Shown: positions 26,125 through 40,379 of the stretch, in pieces | Layout of the letters: the number at the start of each line of letters is the position of its first letter | How positions within the stretch are numbered: the first letter of the stretch is position 1 | Assembly (NCBI RefSeq): GCF_018991925.1 | Contig: NW_024751782.1 | Location: forward strand, 160,001-224,000 | Direction: 5' to 3' | Length of the DNA: 64,000 bases | Origin: Homarus americanus | Taxonomy: Eukaryota > Arthropoda > Malacostraca > Decapoda > Nephropidae | Made by a program: the position numbers and the translations under genes | Notes under the pieces: generated by a model | What the model was told of the DNA's origin: nothing | What the model saw: the letters and a program-made list of their open reading frames with translations, nothing else | Database searches by the model: none

Positions 26125-27638
26125 GTCCCGTAAACCATTTAGGATTATATTTTTTTTTCTTCTGGATTAATTGAAATGAATTTGAATTAATCGTATCCTT
26201 TTGAAGTTTGTATTGGTGGTCGTCAGAATGTGTTTTTGGTCACTTAAATATTTTGGTTGAGTTTTTCACTTTATCAACCCAGGTTATGGCGGCACCCCGA
26301 AAATTCTTCACTCGTTTACTATTTTTTTCCTTCAAGAAGTTTCATGAACACGTCAATCTGTGATCATTAAGTGTTCGTCCATGGGGAGCAATAACGTCTC
26401 CTGTGATGGATCGACTGCCCTCACTTACGTCAACTTTACCTCTTAGAAGAATTTGGATATTAACTTGAGAATAATGCGACTCTGGTAACATCACTTTGCC
26501 CGCACGACCATAAATAAGGTTTGAGATAACGTTTATCTCGGTAACGTTTCTTGTTTTTTGTTATCACTCTTGAGACGAATGTACAATTTTCGAGAATTAC
26601 TGGTTTCATTAATACACCTATAAGAACAGCGAACGGGGGTCTTGCGTACAGCCAAACACAACCATTTCTCCCTGATATAAAAGTCGACAGATTTTGAGGA
26701 AAATACTAATGTAAACTGAAAAACAAAGGCATATCACTGACATTATCACATAATGTCTCCTACCTTACCTTTTCCATTATCTCAAGTGACAGTGTGTGTA
26801 TGACGTCCTGACGGTGGATTTTAAGGAGACATTTTTGAAGAAGAATCTCTCTCGTTTGTCCAGGTGGGCGGAAGTGTTGTTTACATAGATCATTATCAAC
26901 ACGAGCCTCTGTTCCCTCCTTCACTAGCCTTCTAAAAGTGTTAAAATATCTTCCTACTATCTGAAACCGTATCTGAATCCTCCCAAGTTATTGTGGGTGT
27001 TGAGTTCCAACACCTTAAGAACCTGAACCCATAAAGATGATTCTACAGACTTTTAAAACGTGTGTCTGACTTACATATTAAAGAGGGAGATTATACCAAT
27101 TAGAGTACCGGTTTTAACTTATCAGCTCCTGTTTGTCTTGTACGTGAGATAATGATATTTCTTTTACGTTTTTTGGGGGGTTTATCTTTCACCAGAATAT
27201 TTAATTGTGGTGGCAATCAGATAAATATTTCTTTACGAATGATAAGTGTTTTTTTTTCCTGAACTTCAGAATATTTGTTGTTCTCGTTTTTGTTTTGTTT
27301 GTTCATAATTGTAAAATTGGTTCAAAGTTAATTCATATTTTAACATTAAATTATCGTTTTTTTAATAGATTTTGGTATTCCCTACAGTATGTATGATGAC
27401 CACTTGTTGAATGTGGTAGTATGTAGCGCCACTTCCCCACTTCAATACGACTGTCACCCACTTCAAATCACCCGTCTACAATCATCACCCATCACTCCCT
27501 CACACCTCACCCGACTCCCCCACTACTCCCTCCTCGGTAAGCTGACACCCAAAATCCTGTCACCAAGTTTGTCACATCTGTCTGGTTCTGTCCCGTCTGT
27601 CTCCCTTCTGTTTCTTAGACGGCTTCATCTTCATCATC

Positions 27639-27639
<1 letters not shown>
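25513..27639. other. Unique non-coding sequence
   Basis: Contains a GT tract at 26090-26121; no gene supported. Confidence 0.5.
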
Positions 27640-27709
<70 letters not shown>

Positions 27710-28043
27710 CCTTTCTCGAGCTTATTTCCAACCACTTTATTTGCACTCTTCCCCATCTGTCCAACTGTCTCCTCTTCTCCTCCCTCCCTCTTCCTCTCTT
27801 TTTTATTTCCTTTCTTCTATCCTCCAATGTCACCTGTCAACATTCCTCTTCCTCACTTCCTCTTCTGATTAATCTTATGTTCCATTTCTTCCTTTTTATC
27901 GTCGTCTCTTCGTTTTTACTTTCTGTTCACTTTCATTGTTTTTCGTTTTTGTCTCTTCTCATTCTCCTTATTTCTATACTTACCCCCTCCTATTTCCGTT
28001 TTTCTTCTCATGTCTTTCTTTCTCTCTTGTGTTTTGTTTTATT

Positions 28044-28119
<76 letters not shown>

Positions 28120-28271
28120 AAGCCCCTCGGGTATCTGACCAGAAGAGATCACATCATTCTTCACTACTAAAATTTTTATTTCACGTAGTTCATTTTCATA
28201 CTTGTTCTTTTTTCTTAATTTTTTATATTTTTATATTTTCTTCTTTATTTCTTTTTATTTTTATATTTTCT

Positions 28272-28320
<49 letters not shown>
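27640..28320. repeat. (TC)n, (TC)n and (TTTC)n cluster in pyrimidine-rich DNA
   Basis: TC tracts at 27640-27705 and 28050-28119 and a TTTC tract at 28273-28318 are embedded in C/T-rich DNA. Ser/Leu-rich frames are artefacts. Confidence 0.95.
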
Positions 28321-28427
28321 TTCGCTTTAATACCTTTTCTCTCCCACGTCCTTATACCAAATTTTATTCAGCAATATCAAGACCATGAATATTAAACATT
28401 AATCTCTTTCAACATCAATAATGTATA

Positions 28428-28699
28428 TGTTAGGTTCAAAGAACGAATTTGCTAACTGAGAGAAAAACGACCACAACGCTTTACCGTCGTTTCAAAATAA
28501 CCAGAAAACGGAATTTTGCGTAGTAGGTTTTTCCCAACAGCCACAACGCGTTTTGGATGGTCTCGAAATTCCTGTAACCTAACCTAATTTAACCTAACCT
28601 TTAGTGAAATTTAGCTTTCTGGTTATTTCGAAAACGACCACAACGTGTTGTGGTCGTTTTCTTTCGCTCTTTCAGCGAATTCGCTCTTTGAACCTAACA
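28428..28699. mobile_element. MITE-like element with long terminal inverted repeats
   Basis: The left end (TGTTAGGTTCAAAGAACGAA) matches the reverse complement of the right end, and similarity continues discontinuously for roughly 90 bases. The arms share ACGACCACAAC, TTTCGAAATAACCAGAAA-like and GAATT segments. Flanks on both sides read GTATA on the appropriate strand, compatible with a TA target. The right arm contains a near-perfect palindrome at 28631-28660 and the centre holds CCTAACCT motifs. No transposase is encoded. Confidence 0.7.
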
Positions 28700-30340
28700 C
28701 TATACAGTATATCATCTGAAGACAATAAACTTAATAGTTTCAGAATACACAAAAAATGGCTTATTTTTACACACTTTTTCCATTACACAAGAGCACTGAA
28801 AGTTTCCCGCTACAGTAACTACGTCAGTTATTTATGATTGAATTTCAATACCTTCTTTTCCTCCGTCTTATTGTCGATACACCATTTCCTGCACTTGTTG
28901 CCTGGCTGTGATGCAGATAAATGGCAACAGACTCGGCACCACCGCTAACGTATGTACTGTTCTGTATACCATACTTGGTCCATGTGACTGGTTCAAACAC
29001 ACGTTAACCTTCCATATATTCAAGGATTGATTATAATGTGAAACAAACAGGTCTTTCCCTAAACTGTCAGTATTAACTTAAACCAATCAATTTCAAAAGA
29101 CAAATGATATTTACAGTGGTCTCATATTTCCCCCCCCCCCATGTTCAGTGATAAATGTACCAGAACCCAATGAAATAGAAGAGAAAGCCACAACAGTACT
29201 AAAGTAACCCAAAACAAATGAACATGTACAGATTAAATGGCTTAAACTTGGTCACCTCGGCTCAGTCGTGCACCTGAGACCCAGTGCTGTTACAAACTAT
29301 ACTAATATTGTATTGAAAATTAAATATGCTAAGATTAATATGTATTTATTAGGTACCGAGTTATGACCTACGGGGCGATTATATTTGCTGCTAAATAAGG
29401 AAAGTAATCACAGTAACATCTAGACTCCCAAGTTACTACTCCTAAATCTTGGCTTTTAAGGTATCCATCCTCTAACCTCTGTTTCTTTACCTACCTTCGT
29501 CTTTAAGACAGTGAAGTAACAACACACCGGGATATATTTATGGTTATTTCAACAAGTTCCGCACAAAACTGAGAAATAACTAGGCGTGTTTATACTATGC
29601 GCGCTCATTCCGCTAGTGGCGCTGTCGTCGTGAGTGTTACTGGGGAAACACCTTAATCCTACCATTATATACACTGGGTTATCCTAGCTCGCCTTGGCTC
29701 TTAGTTCACCCTAAGTATAGTTAGGCTCCTCTTTCGTCACCCTGATGTTTCCCAGGCCACCCTAGCCCCTCACGACTTGACATGAGAGAGAGGCAGCTGG
29801 CGGAGAGCAGTGCCACCCGAGTAAGATGGAGGGAGACTGAGTGTTAATGTAACTTACCTTGAGTCAACCACGCCACCAGTACAGAGGACCGCAGACATAA
29901 GTGTTAACAGCAAATATTAAGTGTAATTTTCACGGATTAAATAAAGAATAAGTGATTTAATTCCACGTATTTTAACACCAATAAAATAACTAGATTTCTT
30001 CATATATCAAATGTAAAGAAACGAGACGTGAACTCACCAGGGCGTGTTTTATCCCGCCTCGTGTTGTTTATATTGAATTCCAAAGACTTAGCCAGTTCCC
30101 GCACCTCACATTGACCCTTTATCTGATCCGGCACCTTTTAAACTGAATTGCGTAAAAACTACTTCAAAATAATCACATTTAGAAGAACTTTAACCTTGAC
30201 CTGAGACTTTACCCTTCACTCCTTTAACTCTGTTCTATTTTTCTCTCCAATATTTAATTAACCAGTTAATCCTCACTGTATAACTCATCTGTCAAATTTT
30301 ACAAACAATAGTACACCAGATATGACCTGTTGTGTGTTCT
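28700..30340. other. Unique sequence, possible minus-strand 5' exon near 29858-29898
   Basis: Mostly AT-rich non-coding DNA with a C-run at about 29131. A perfect minus-strand donor (CAAG then GTAAGT) ends at 29858. An ATG frame opens 41 bases upstream at 29898 and encodes MSAVLCTGGVVDS before the donor. This is too short to call a gene. Confidence 0.3.
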
Positions 30341-30342
30341 CA

Positions 30343-30405
<63 letters not shown>
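30341..30405. repeat. (CA)n microsatellite
   Basis: About 32 CA units. Confidence 0.97.
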
Positions 30406-30407
<2 letters not shown>

Positions 30408-30569
30408 TCTCACTAAATCATATCATCCACCGGGAGGGGGTTAATTATATTTTTTCTCAAAGTCAATATTAAATAAGATTAAAATATACGAGTATTTCCG
30501 TGTGGCGGAGAAAATTGCCATCAGTATATCAGAGAGAAGCCCAACATCAAGCAATTTGAGCTTGGTACA

Positions 30570-30955
30570 TTTTTGAGACGAAGGAGTGGGTGGTGGGGGG
30601 AGGGTGCTGGGGGAGGCGTACAGGAAGAGGGAGGGGCGTGCGGGAGGAATGGCGTATAGGAGGGGCTTGCAGGAGGGGGGGTGCAAGACGGGCGTGCAGG
30701 AGGAAGGAAGGGTAAAGGGCGGATTGAGGTGGGGAATATGCAAGGAAGGAGCATGGTGAAGAGGGAATGTGAAGAAGAGAGGAAAAATAGGGCAAGTGAA
30801 AGTTAAGGAAGATCAACGGCAAGGAGGAGAGTCGGGACTAGGGAGGGAGAGAGGGAGTGGAAAGGAGTGGGAGGGAAAGGAGAGAAGGAGGGTAAGTGTA
30901 GCGGGGAGGAGGAAAGAGAGAGGGATGAGGGAGAGAGGGAGTTGGAGGTATTGGC
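30570..30955. other. Purine-rich (GGAGGG) tract
   Basis: Plus strand strongly G/A-rich with irregular GGGAGGAAGG units; frames on both strands are compositional. Confidence 0.7.
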
Positions 30956-31014
30956 AGTTGTATTCATTTTTTTTATTTTTTCGTGAGCAACATGTCAGGA
31001 CCAGCCTCTGTATC

Positions 31015-31660
31015 ACTCCCACCACCACCGCTGCCAACCCTTACACCACTACCACCACCACCACCGCTGCCAACCCTTACACCACTACCACCACCACCAC
31101 TGCTGCCAACCCCACCCACTCCCACCACCACCATCCGCTGCAACCCTTACACCACTCCCACCACCACCACCGCTGCCAACCCTTACACCACTCCACCACC
31201 ACCACTGCTGCCAACCCTTACACCACACTCCCACCACCACCACCACTGCTGCCAACCCCATTACCACTACCACCACCACCACTGCTGCCAACCCACACCA
31301 CACTCCCACCACCACCACTGCTGCCAACCTACACCACTCCCACCACCACCACTGCTGCCAACCCTACACCACTCCCACCACCACCGCTGCCAACCCTTAC
31401 ACCACTCCCACCACCACTGCTGCCAACCCCTTACACCACTACCACCACCACCACCGCTGCCAACCCTACACCACTCCACCTGCCACCACCACCGCTGCCA
31501 ACCCTTACACCACTACCACCACCACCACCACTGCCAATCTTACACCACCACTACCACCATGGGTAACTTTTACACCACTACCACAACTGCCAACTCTTAC
31601 ACTATTGCCAGTTCTTACATCACTACCACCACCACCACCACCGTCACCCCTACCGCCACC
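31015..31660. repeat. Roughly 33-bp CCACCACCACTGCTGCCAAC minisatellite
   Basis: About 18 irregular units of CTTACACCACTCCCACC followed by a variable CCACCA run and GCTGCCAACC. The Pro/Thr/His-rich frames are artefacts. Confidence 0.95.
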
Positions 31661-31822
31661 CCTACCACCACCTGTCCTGCTTCCATCGTCACAACTGAGG
31701 GTTCCATTCCATTCTTCGTCTGTTTTATGCATTTTTTCTTTCATTTGTCATTTCTTTAACATTATCCACTTTCACATCCTTTCTCCTCCTTAATTATGTT
31801 AGTTCAAATCTTCTGTACCCAT

Positions 31823-31865
<43 letters not shown>

Positions 31866-32400
31866 TTCTTCCTTGTTCCCTTCTCTTCTAGCTACTGTCC
31901 TTTTTCTGCCTGTTGTCTCACTCCTTCTTATTCCTTCACCTCCATATTCATCCCAGGTTCTTTACTTCCTCTTCCTCCCCTATCCCCCTCTTCTTCCTCC
32001 CTATCCTCTTCTTCCTCCCCTATCCCCCTCTTCCTCCCCTATCCCCCCTCTTCTTCCTTCTTATCCTCTCTTCCTCCCTATCCCCATTTTCTTCCCTCCC
32101 TATCCCCTTCTTCCTCCTGTGTCCTCTCTCTTTTTCCTCCCTATCCCTCCTCCTCCTATCCCCCTCTTTTCCTCCCTATCCCCTCTTTCCTCCCTCACCC
32201 CCTCTTCTTCCCCTTCCCTATCCCCTTTCTTCCCTCCCTATCCCCCTCTTCCCTCCCTATCCCCCTTCCTCCCTACCCTCTTCTTCCTTCCCTATCCCCT
32301 TTCTTCCTCCCTATCCCCCTCTTCTTCCTACCTATCCACCTCTTCCACTCCGACCCTTAACTTCCTCCCGTATCCTCCCTCTTCTTGCCCTTCTTCCTCC
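31823..32400. repeat. (TC)n plus CCCTATCCCCTCTTCCTC repeat
   Basis: The TC tract at 31823-31858 passes into degenerate CTCCCTATCCCCCTCTTC units, wholly pyrimidine on plus. Confidence 0.9.
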
Positions 32401-33008
32401 TCAACACGCGCCGCTTAAAGTGCATCGCTCATTATCAAGTATAGATTTCGTGTCACGTAACAGGAAGAGAGTTCTTCATCGTTGTCCAAGGTACCGAAAT
32501 AGTAACATGGTGTCCACTGGCCTGTCTGTGTATGGCGCCTGTCTGTAGTAGGTGTTTGTGTCGCCTGTATATGTAGGGTTCATGTGTAAAAAAAAAATGT
32601 CGATAGAGGTTGTCTGCGGTGGCTGCGGTGTTTATTTGAAGGGTTTGTCTGTAGGATTTGTCTGTCTGTGGCGTCTGTCTATAGGATTTAGAAGGGTAAA
32701 ACAGGAAGAGACAAACGTTCAGAGTATATATATGACCCCCAAAAAATGCTTAAATATTACTTTTAAAAAAAATGGCGTTGTACGAGACATTTTTTTTTCC
32801 AATTTTCATTTTAATTATTTCTAAATATGAACGAATAACAACTAATACTGTGCTGTTTAGGGGGATTTTTTTTAACCCTTGACACTATAAAATCTTTAAG
32901 GTCAAAATTCAAATAAATTTTTATCCATATCTCTTCTTTTATCTGCTCTTCTTTATTGTTTATCATTTAATATGTTTAAAAGTCTACCGCAGTTTTATGA
33001 TCGTTCAC
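32401..33008. other. Unique sequence
   Basis: Short TGTCTGTAGG-like repeats at 32520-32690; no gene supported. Confidence 0.5.
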
Positions 33009-33460
33009 TGACTCCCATAGTGGTAGCCTCGTTCACAGACTCCCATAGTGGTAGCCTTGTTCACAGACTCCCATAGTGGTAGCCTCGTTCACAGACTCCC
33101 ATAGTGGTAGCCTCGTTCACAGACTCCCATAGTGGTAGCCTCGTTCACAGACTTCCATAGTGGTAGCCTCGTTCACAGACTCCCATAGTGGTAGCCTCGT
33201 TCACAGACTCCCATAGTGGTAGTCTTGTTCACAGACTCCCATAGTAGCCTCGTTCACAGACTCCCATAGTGGTAGCCTCGTTCACAGACTCCCATAGTGG
33301 TAGCCTCGTTCACAGACTCCCATAGTGGTAGCCTCGTTCACAGACTCCCATAGTGGTAGCCTCTTTCACAGACTCCCATAGTGGTAGCCTCGTTCACAGA
33401 CTCCCATAGTGGTAGCCTCTTTCACAGATTCCCAAAGTGGTAGCCTCGTTCACAGACTCC
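33009..33460. repeat. 28-bp CCATAGTGGTAGCCTCGTTC minisatellite, about 16 copies
   Basis: Highly homogeneous head-to-tail units with CACAGACTC links, no unique spacers. Confidence 0.97.
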
Positions 33461-34220
33461 GACGGTCGTAGTATAGCCTCTACTCACCAAAACCCCGGAA
33501 GGTCCAGTTCGTGAGCCTTTGTGCGTATTGTCTCGACTCTCCCATTAATATCTCAATCCTGTCTCTCCCGGATCACAGCTTCATATTTTAACCGGTTTAT
33601 TCTGATACGATGCGAGTTTCCGGAGAGGTTTTTTCATCTCTTTTCCTTTTTTTTCCCTCATTTTTTTTTCTTTTGTTAGATATCGCTTACAGTTGATGGT
33701 ATTGTATTTCGATATGGTTGCCGGGCAGTCGCTTGGCATTTGATCTTTATTTCGTTGATTCACCAAGCGTGTTAAAATCGAGTGATATGCCAAGGTTAGG
33801 TTAGGTTAAGTCAGATTAAGTTAGGTTAGATTTTAGCTTTACGTTCGGTTATGTTACGTTAAATAGTTAGATTCCGAGTACTGTATTCCAATAAACATCC
33901 GACTATTCTCAAAGTACACTACTGGGTCTTTTATACCGTGGAGGAACATGTAAACTCAACGTGTCCGCTAAGGTTATTGCACCGACTTACGTGACAGCAG
34001 AGAACATTAGCGCCCTATACGTTGAGGGAGCTTGATCCTTCCTTGTAAAGTCGGCTGCCAGAGAAAGGTGTTGTGTTTCCAGCTCGGTGAAATGTTTCCT
34101 TCTTCCTACCTGGACTGGTGTGTTGCTGGGATTGTACAAGTGTCGAGTTTATTTGGGTGTACAGTGTCAACAGCGAAGGATCCGTGTGTGGTGAAACTGA
34201 TGCTTCTTCACACACACACA

Positions 34221-34265
<45 letters not shown>

Positions 34266-34600
34266 ATATCTATACTGTATGATATACCGTGCTCCTTTAA
34301 ACGTACAGAGGGGACAGCTATAATGCACATAGTAACTTCGCAATGAGAGTTAATAAAAAAAATCTGTTAAAAGTTGTAAAATTTGTAGCTTCTGGGTTAG
34401 GTTGATGTTGTGTTGGTGGCCTCCGCTCTCCTCCCTCCTGTAAGCACTTCATAACCTACAGGTATACACAGGTGAACACGGGAGCTTGTAGGTGTGGCGG
34501 AGATTTACCTGCTAACATAATTTGACCTCCCCTAATGTATGTAAATAACTCTTACCGATATGGGCAGGTAGTTTGTGTTAACCCAGGTCTTTTGAGAATG
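33461..34600. other. Unique sequence with TTAGG-like motifs and CA/TC tracts
   Basis: AGGTTAGGTTAGGTTA at 33794-33809 and related motifs to 33850. A CA tract joins a TC tract at 34209-34265. No gene supported. Confidence 0.5.
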
Positions 34601-34603
34601 CAA

Positions 34604-35195
34604 TGTGGAGTAGTGACACTGGGTAGAGTAGTAACAGGGGGTAGAGTAGTAACAAGGGGTAGAGTAGTAACAGTGGGTAGAGTAGTAACAGGGGGTAGAG
34701 TAGTAACAGGGGGTAGAGTAGTAACAGTGGGTAGAGTAGTAACAGTGGGTAGAGTAGTAACAGTGGGTAGAGTAGTAACAGTGGGTAGAGTAGTAACAAG
34801 GGGTAGAGTAGTAACAGAGGGTAGAGTAGTAACAGTGGAGTAGAGTAGTAATGAGGGGGTAGAGAAGTAACAGGGGAGAGTAACAGTGGTGGCATAGTAG
34901 AGTAGTATAGGGGCAGGGTAGAGTAGTAATAGGGGTAGAGTAGTAACAGTGTAGGTAGTAGGGGGTAGAGTAGTACAGTGGGTAGAGTAGTAACAGTGGG
35001 TAGAGTAGTAACAGTGGGTAGAGTAGTAACAGTGGGTAGAGTAGTAACAAGTAGAGTAGTAACAGAGGGTAGAGTAGTAACAGTGGGTAGAGTAGTAACA
35101 GAGGGTAGAGTAGTAACAGTGGGTAGAGTAGTAACAAGGGGTAGAGTAGTAACAGAGGGTAGAGAAGTAACAGTGGGTAGAGTAGTAACAGTGAA
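34604..35195. repeat. 18-bp GGGTAGAGTAGTAACAGT minisatellite
   Basis: About 33 units with AGGGGG, AGTGGG, AAGGGG and AGAGGG variants and a degenerate middle at 34840-34980. The unit is 18 bases, so both strands give periodic peptides (VVTVGR, TLPTVT) that are not genes. Confidence 0.97.
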
Positions 35196-37261
35196 TGCCG
35201 CCTGAGTGACTGGCGGTACAGGTGAAAACGTGGATGACAAAGTGAAGGAAAGAAATGTGTACATATTCTGGATACACTGAGAGAATGGATGGATGGTGCG
35301 GGAAAGATAGATAGATATGATTGTAGAAAGAGGAATACATCATTACGTTAACGAAACATTAGGTTTTACTTTATTAAATAAAAAAATGTGGTAGGTAATA
35401 TTTAGGTTAGAAGAGTTGAGAGTATTTTGTGATGGTATTGTACCTAGCTCAGCATCGTCTGTTCAAGTTGAGTGCCGTAATAAAATTTTAGACTCCATTT
35501 TCTGTGAAGTAAGCAGATGAAGACGCCTTAGGAAATACCCCAGGGTGTAAACGAAGGAAGTATCATTTTATCAGCTATCTAAGTCGATATATAGAGCAAT
35601 TTTTGCAGTAGATTACTTAACCTAACCTAACCTGGATTAGTTAAGTGAATTGTAGTTTTGTGTTGCATACTATTAATTGATTTAGCCTCGTAGTATCTAA
35701 TGTACAGTACGGACCCGTGTGTTAATATAATGCGGCAGTATCGTATTTAGTATTTTTTTTCTTGTGCTCATAGAGGATGTGTTACACTGGTTTGTTTGTC
35801 AGCTGCTGTTCTCCTCTACATTTTTTGTTCGGGGATTCACGATGTGACGTCTGACAGACAACGCCGCCACCCAGTTTTTGTCGCCACCGCCAGTGGAGTT
35901 GATTTAGTTTTTGCTGCAATGTTGCTTGTTTTTTGTGCTCCCCGCGTCTATTTTGTGGACAGTACCACAAAAAAGTGCCAAACCATAAAAGTCCCAGAGA
36001 CAAGTGCTCAGTGATGGGATAAACACCTGATTACTATTCAGTCCACAAGTTATCTACAGTGTACAAAACAAGGATAGTTTTTTCAGGGCGGTGCTCAGTA
36101 GTACGTCACGGGTCTTAGAAACAGTGGCCATCACAGTCAGGATGATTATCTTTTTAACTGTTTAGGTGATTGGCTTTAAGTTAGATCTAAAGGCTCATCA
36201 CGTGGTTCTTCACAAAGGATTATCATAAGCCTTTGATTAGTCAAAAGGTTTCCAATCATCTTCTTAAATCTTCACTTGGCTTCTCAAAAGTGGTCAATGT
36301 ATTGACATTGTCGGGTGAGTCTTGCTTCTCCCTGGTTGACTCTAACCTCAATTCTCTTCACTTTTCTATTTCATCAAAGGTAAATTTTTAATTAACTTAT
36401 AAATTAATGCAGCGTAAGAAGGTAACCACATACTGTACCTCTGATGAACTCGGTGTTGGCTTAGTGCGGGGCGGGGCGCAGAAAGACCCATAATATCTTA
36501 TATAGGACAGCAGGTGTTTGTTTACATTTAACAGCTGAAGTCGAGCAGGGACTCCTTGTAGGCTAATGGATCCACCGGGCGGCTGGAGGCTGGGCGTCTT
36601 TGTGACTGTGACGTCTTTGTTCTGGAGCTGTAAACTGGCTAGATATTAAGGAGATACAAAGAGTGATATATTTTGAGCGAGAAGTTAACACGTGTGTGTG
36701 TGTGTGTGTGTAGTTGGAGTCGTGGGTAGACGTTCTCCTCAGAGCACAGTATCCTAAGACCCAGCTGTTACAACCAGGCCTCCTAAATCTACCTCACTTC
36801 CGAAAATTTCGAATAAGTCCTTCGTCTTACTGTACCTGATGACCGTACTAAAAAAAAATTAAATGATCCATTGTGTGGTTGGAACTAACACAGAAGAGCC
36901 GTGATGACACGGCACCTTGTCAGATCAGGCAGAGGAGTCACTAGTTAATGTACCTGCTGGGCTCTCATCCTTCAAGCCGCTAACAGGGAGTCATATATAA
37001 GCCCGGCAGACTCGATTCATTTCAGGTGCGCGTCCTCGTGCCTTTGCATCGCTGTATTAAACTTCCACCCTAAAGTCTGTGTCAGGTGACGGTGAATGTC
37101 CCTAATATCTCTTAAATGTTCTGTTTATGATTTTTTTTACGTCAATTCTTTTTATGTGAAATATCGAGAGATTTATTGTAAATCTGCGAAGATATGTGAC
37201 GTCTTTAATATGTGTGTGGAATAGGATTCCTTAATATATCCCAAAGTATTGTACAGTACTA
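35196..37261. other. Unique sequence
   Basis: Holds CCTAACCTAACCTGG at 35619-35633 and a GT tract at about 36692-36711. The Ser/Thr-type open frame at 35796-36014 lacks splice or codon support. Confidence 0.5.
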
Positions 37262-37455
37262 CAGCACCCAACCCTCGCCACATACCAAGGTACCACAGCA
37301 CCCAATCCTCGCCACATACCAAGGTACCACAGCACCCAATACTCACCACATACCAAGGTACCACAACACCCAATCCTCGCCACATACCAAGGTACCACAG
37401 CACCCAATACTCACCACATACCAAGGTACCACAACACCCAATACTCACCACATAT
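37262..37455. repeat. 34-bp CGCCACATACCAAGGTACCAC minisatellite
   Basis: Between five and six copies; AAGGTACC recurs at 37287, 37321 and onward every 34 bases. Confidence 0.95.
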
Positions 37456-39890
<2,435 letters not shown>

Positions 39891-40379
39891 TAACAATACT
39901 TGACTTTATAAAACTCGACATGAAATACAAAGCTGCTCTCTTGTCTGTAAATTTACTTTCATTATATGTTAAAACAAGTATTACATTCTCCACTCATACA
40001 CTATTAGCCATATTTTAATATATCAGGTATATTATATTAACTTTCTAATAAATAAAAGAAATTACGAAGATCAATCGTTATTTTTTTTTATTTAACACAT
40101 ATTCTTGGTTGGATTATTAACTAGACGTAATTACCCTCACTAGACAAGTCGTGTGAATGGGCAACAAGAGGATGAATGAAAGGCTTTACCTCACCTGTTT
40201 ATTTCCTCAGCCCCCGCCCCACTACTCACTATGTGTTGAAAATAAACACCGCCAGTCTTCCTGTTATAAACAAACACACGCAATCATCCATCGCCGCTCG
40301 TTATGCTGTATGTATGTTTAATGGCCGCATAAATCTTGCCTCCTGAACACAGCTTGTGGCCTCTAGGGTACTGGCAGCT
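39891..40379. other. AT-rich unique sequence
   Basis: Nothing recognised. Confidence 0.5.
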
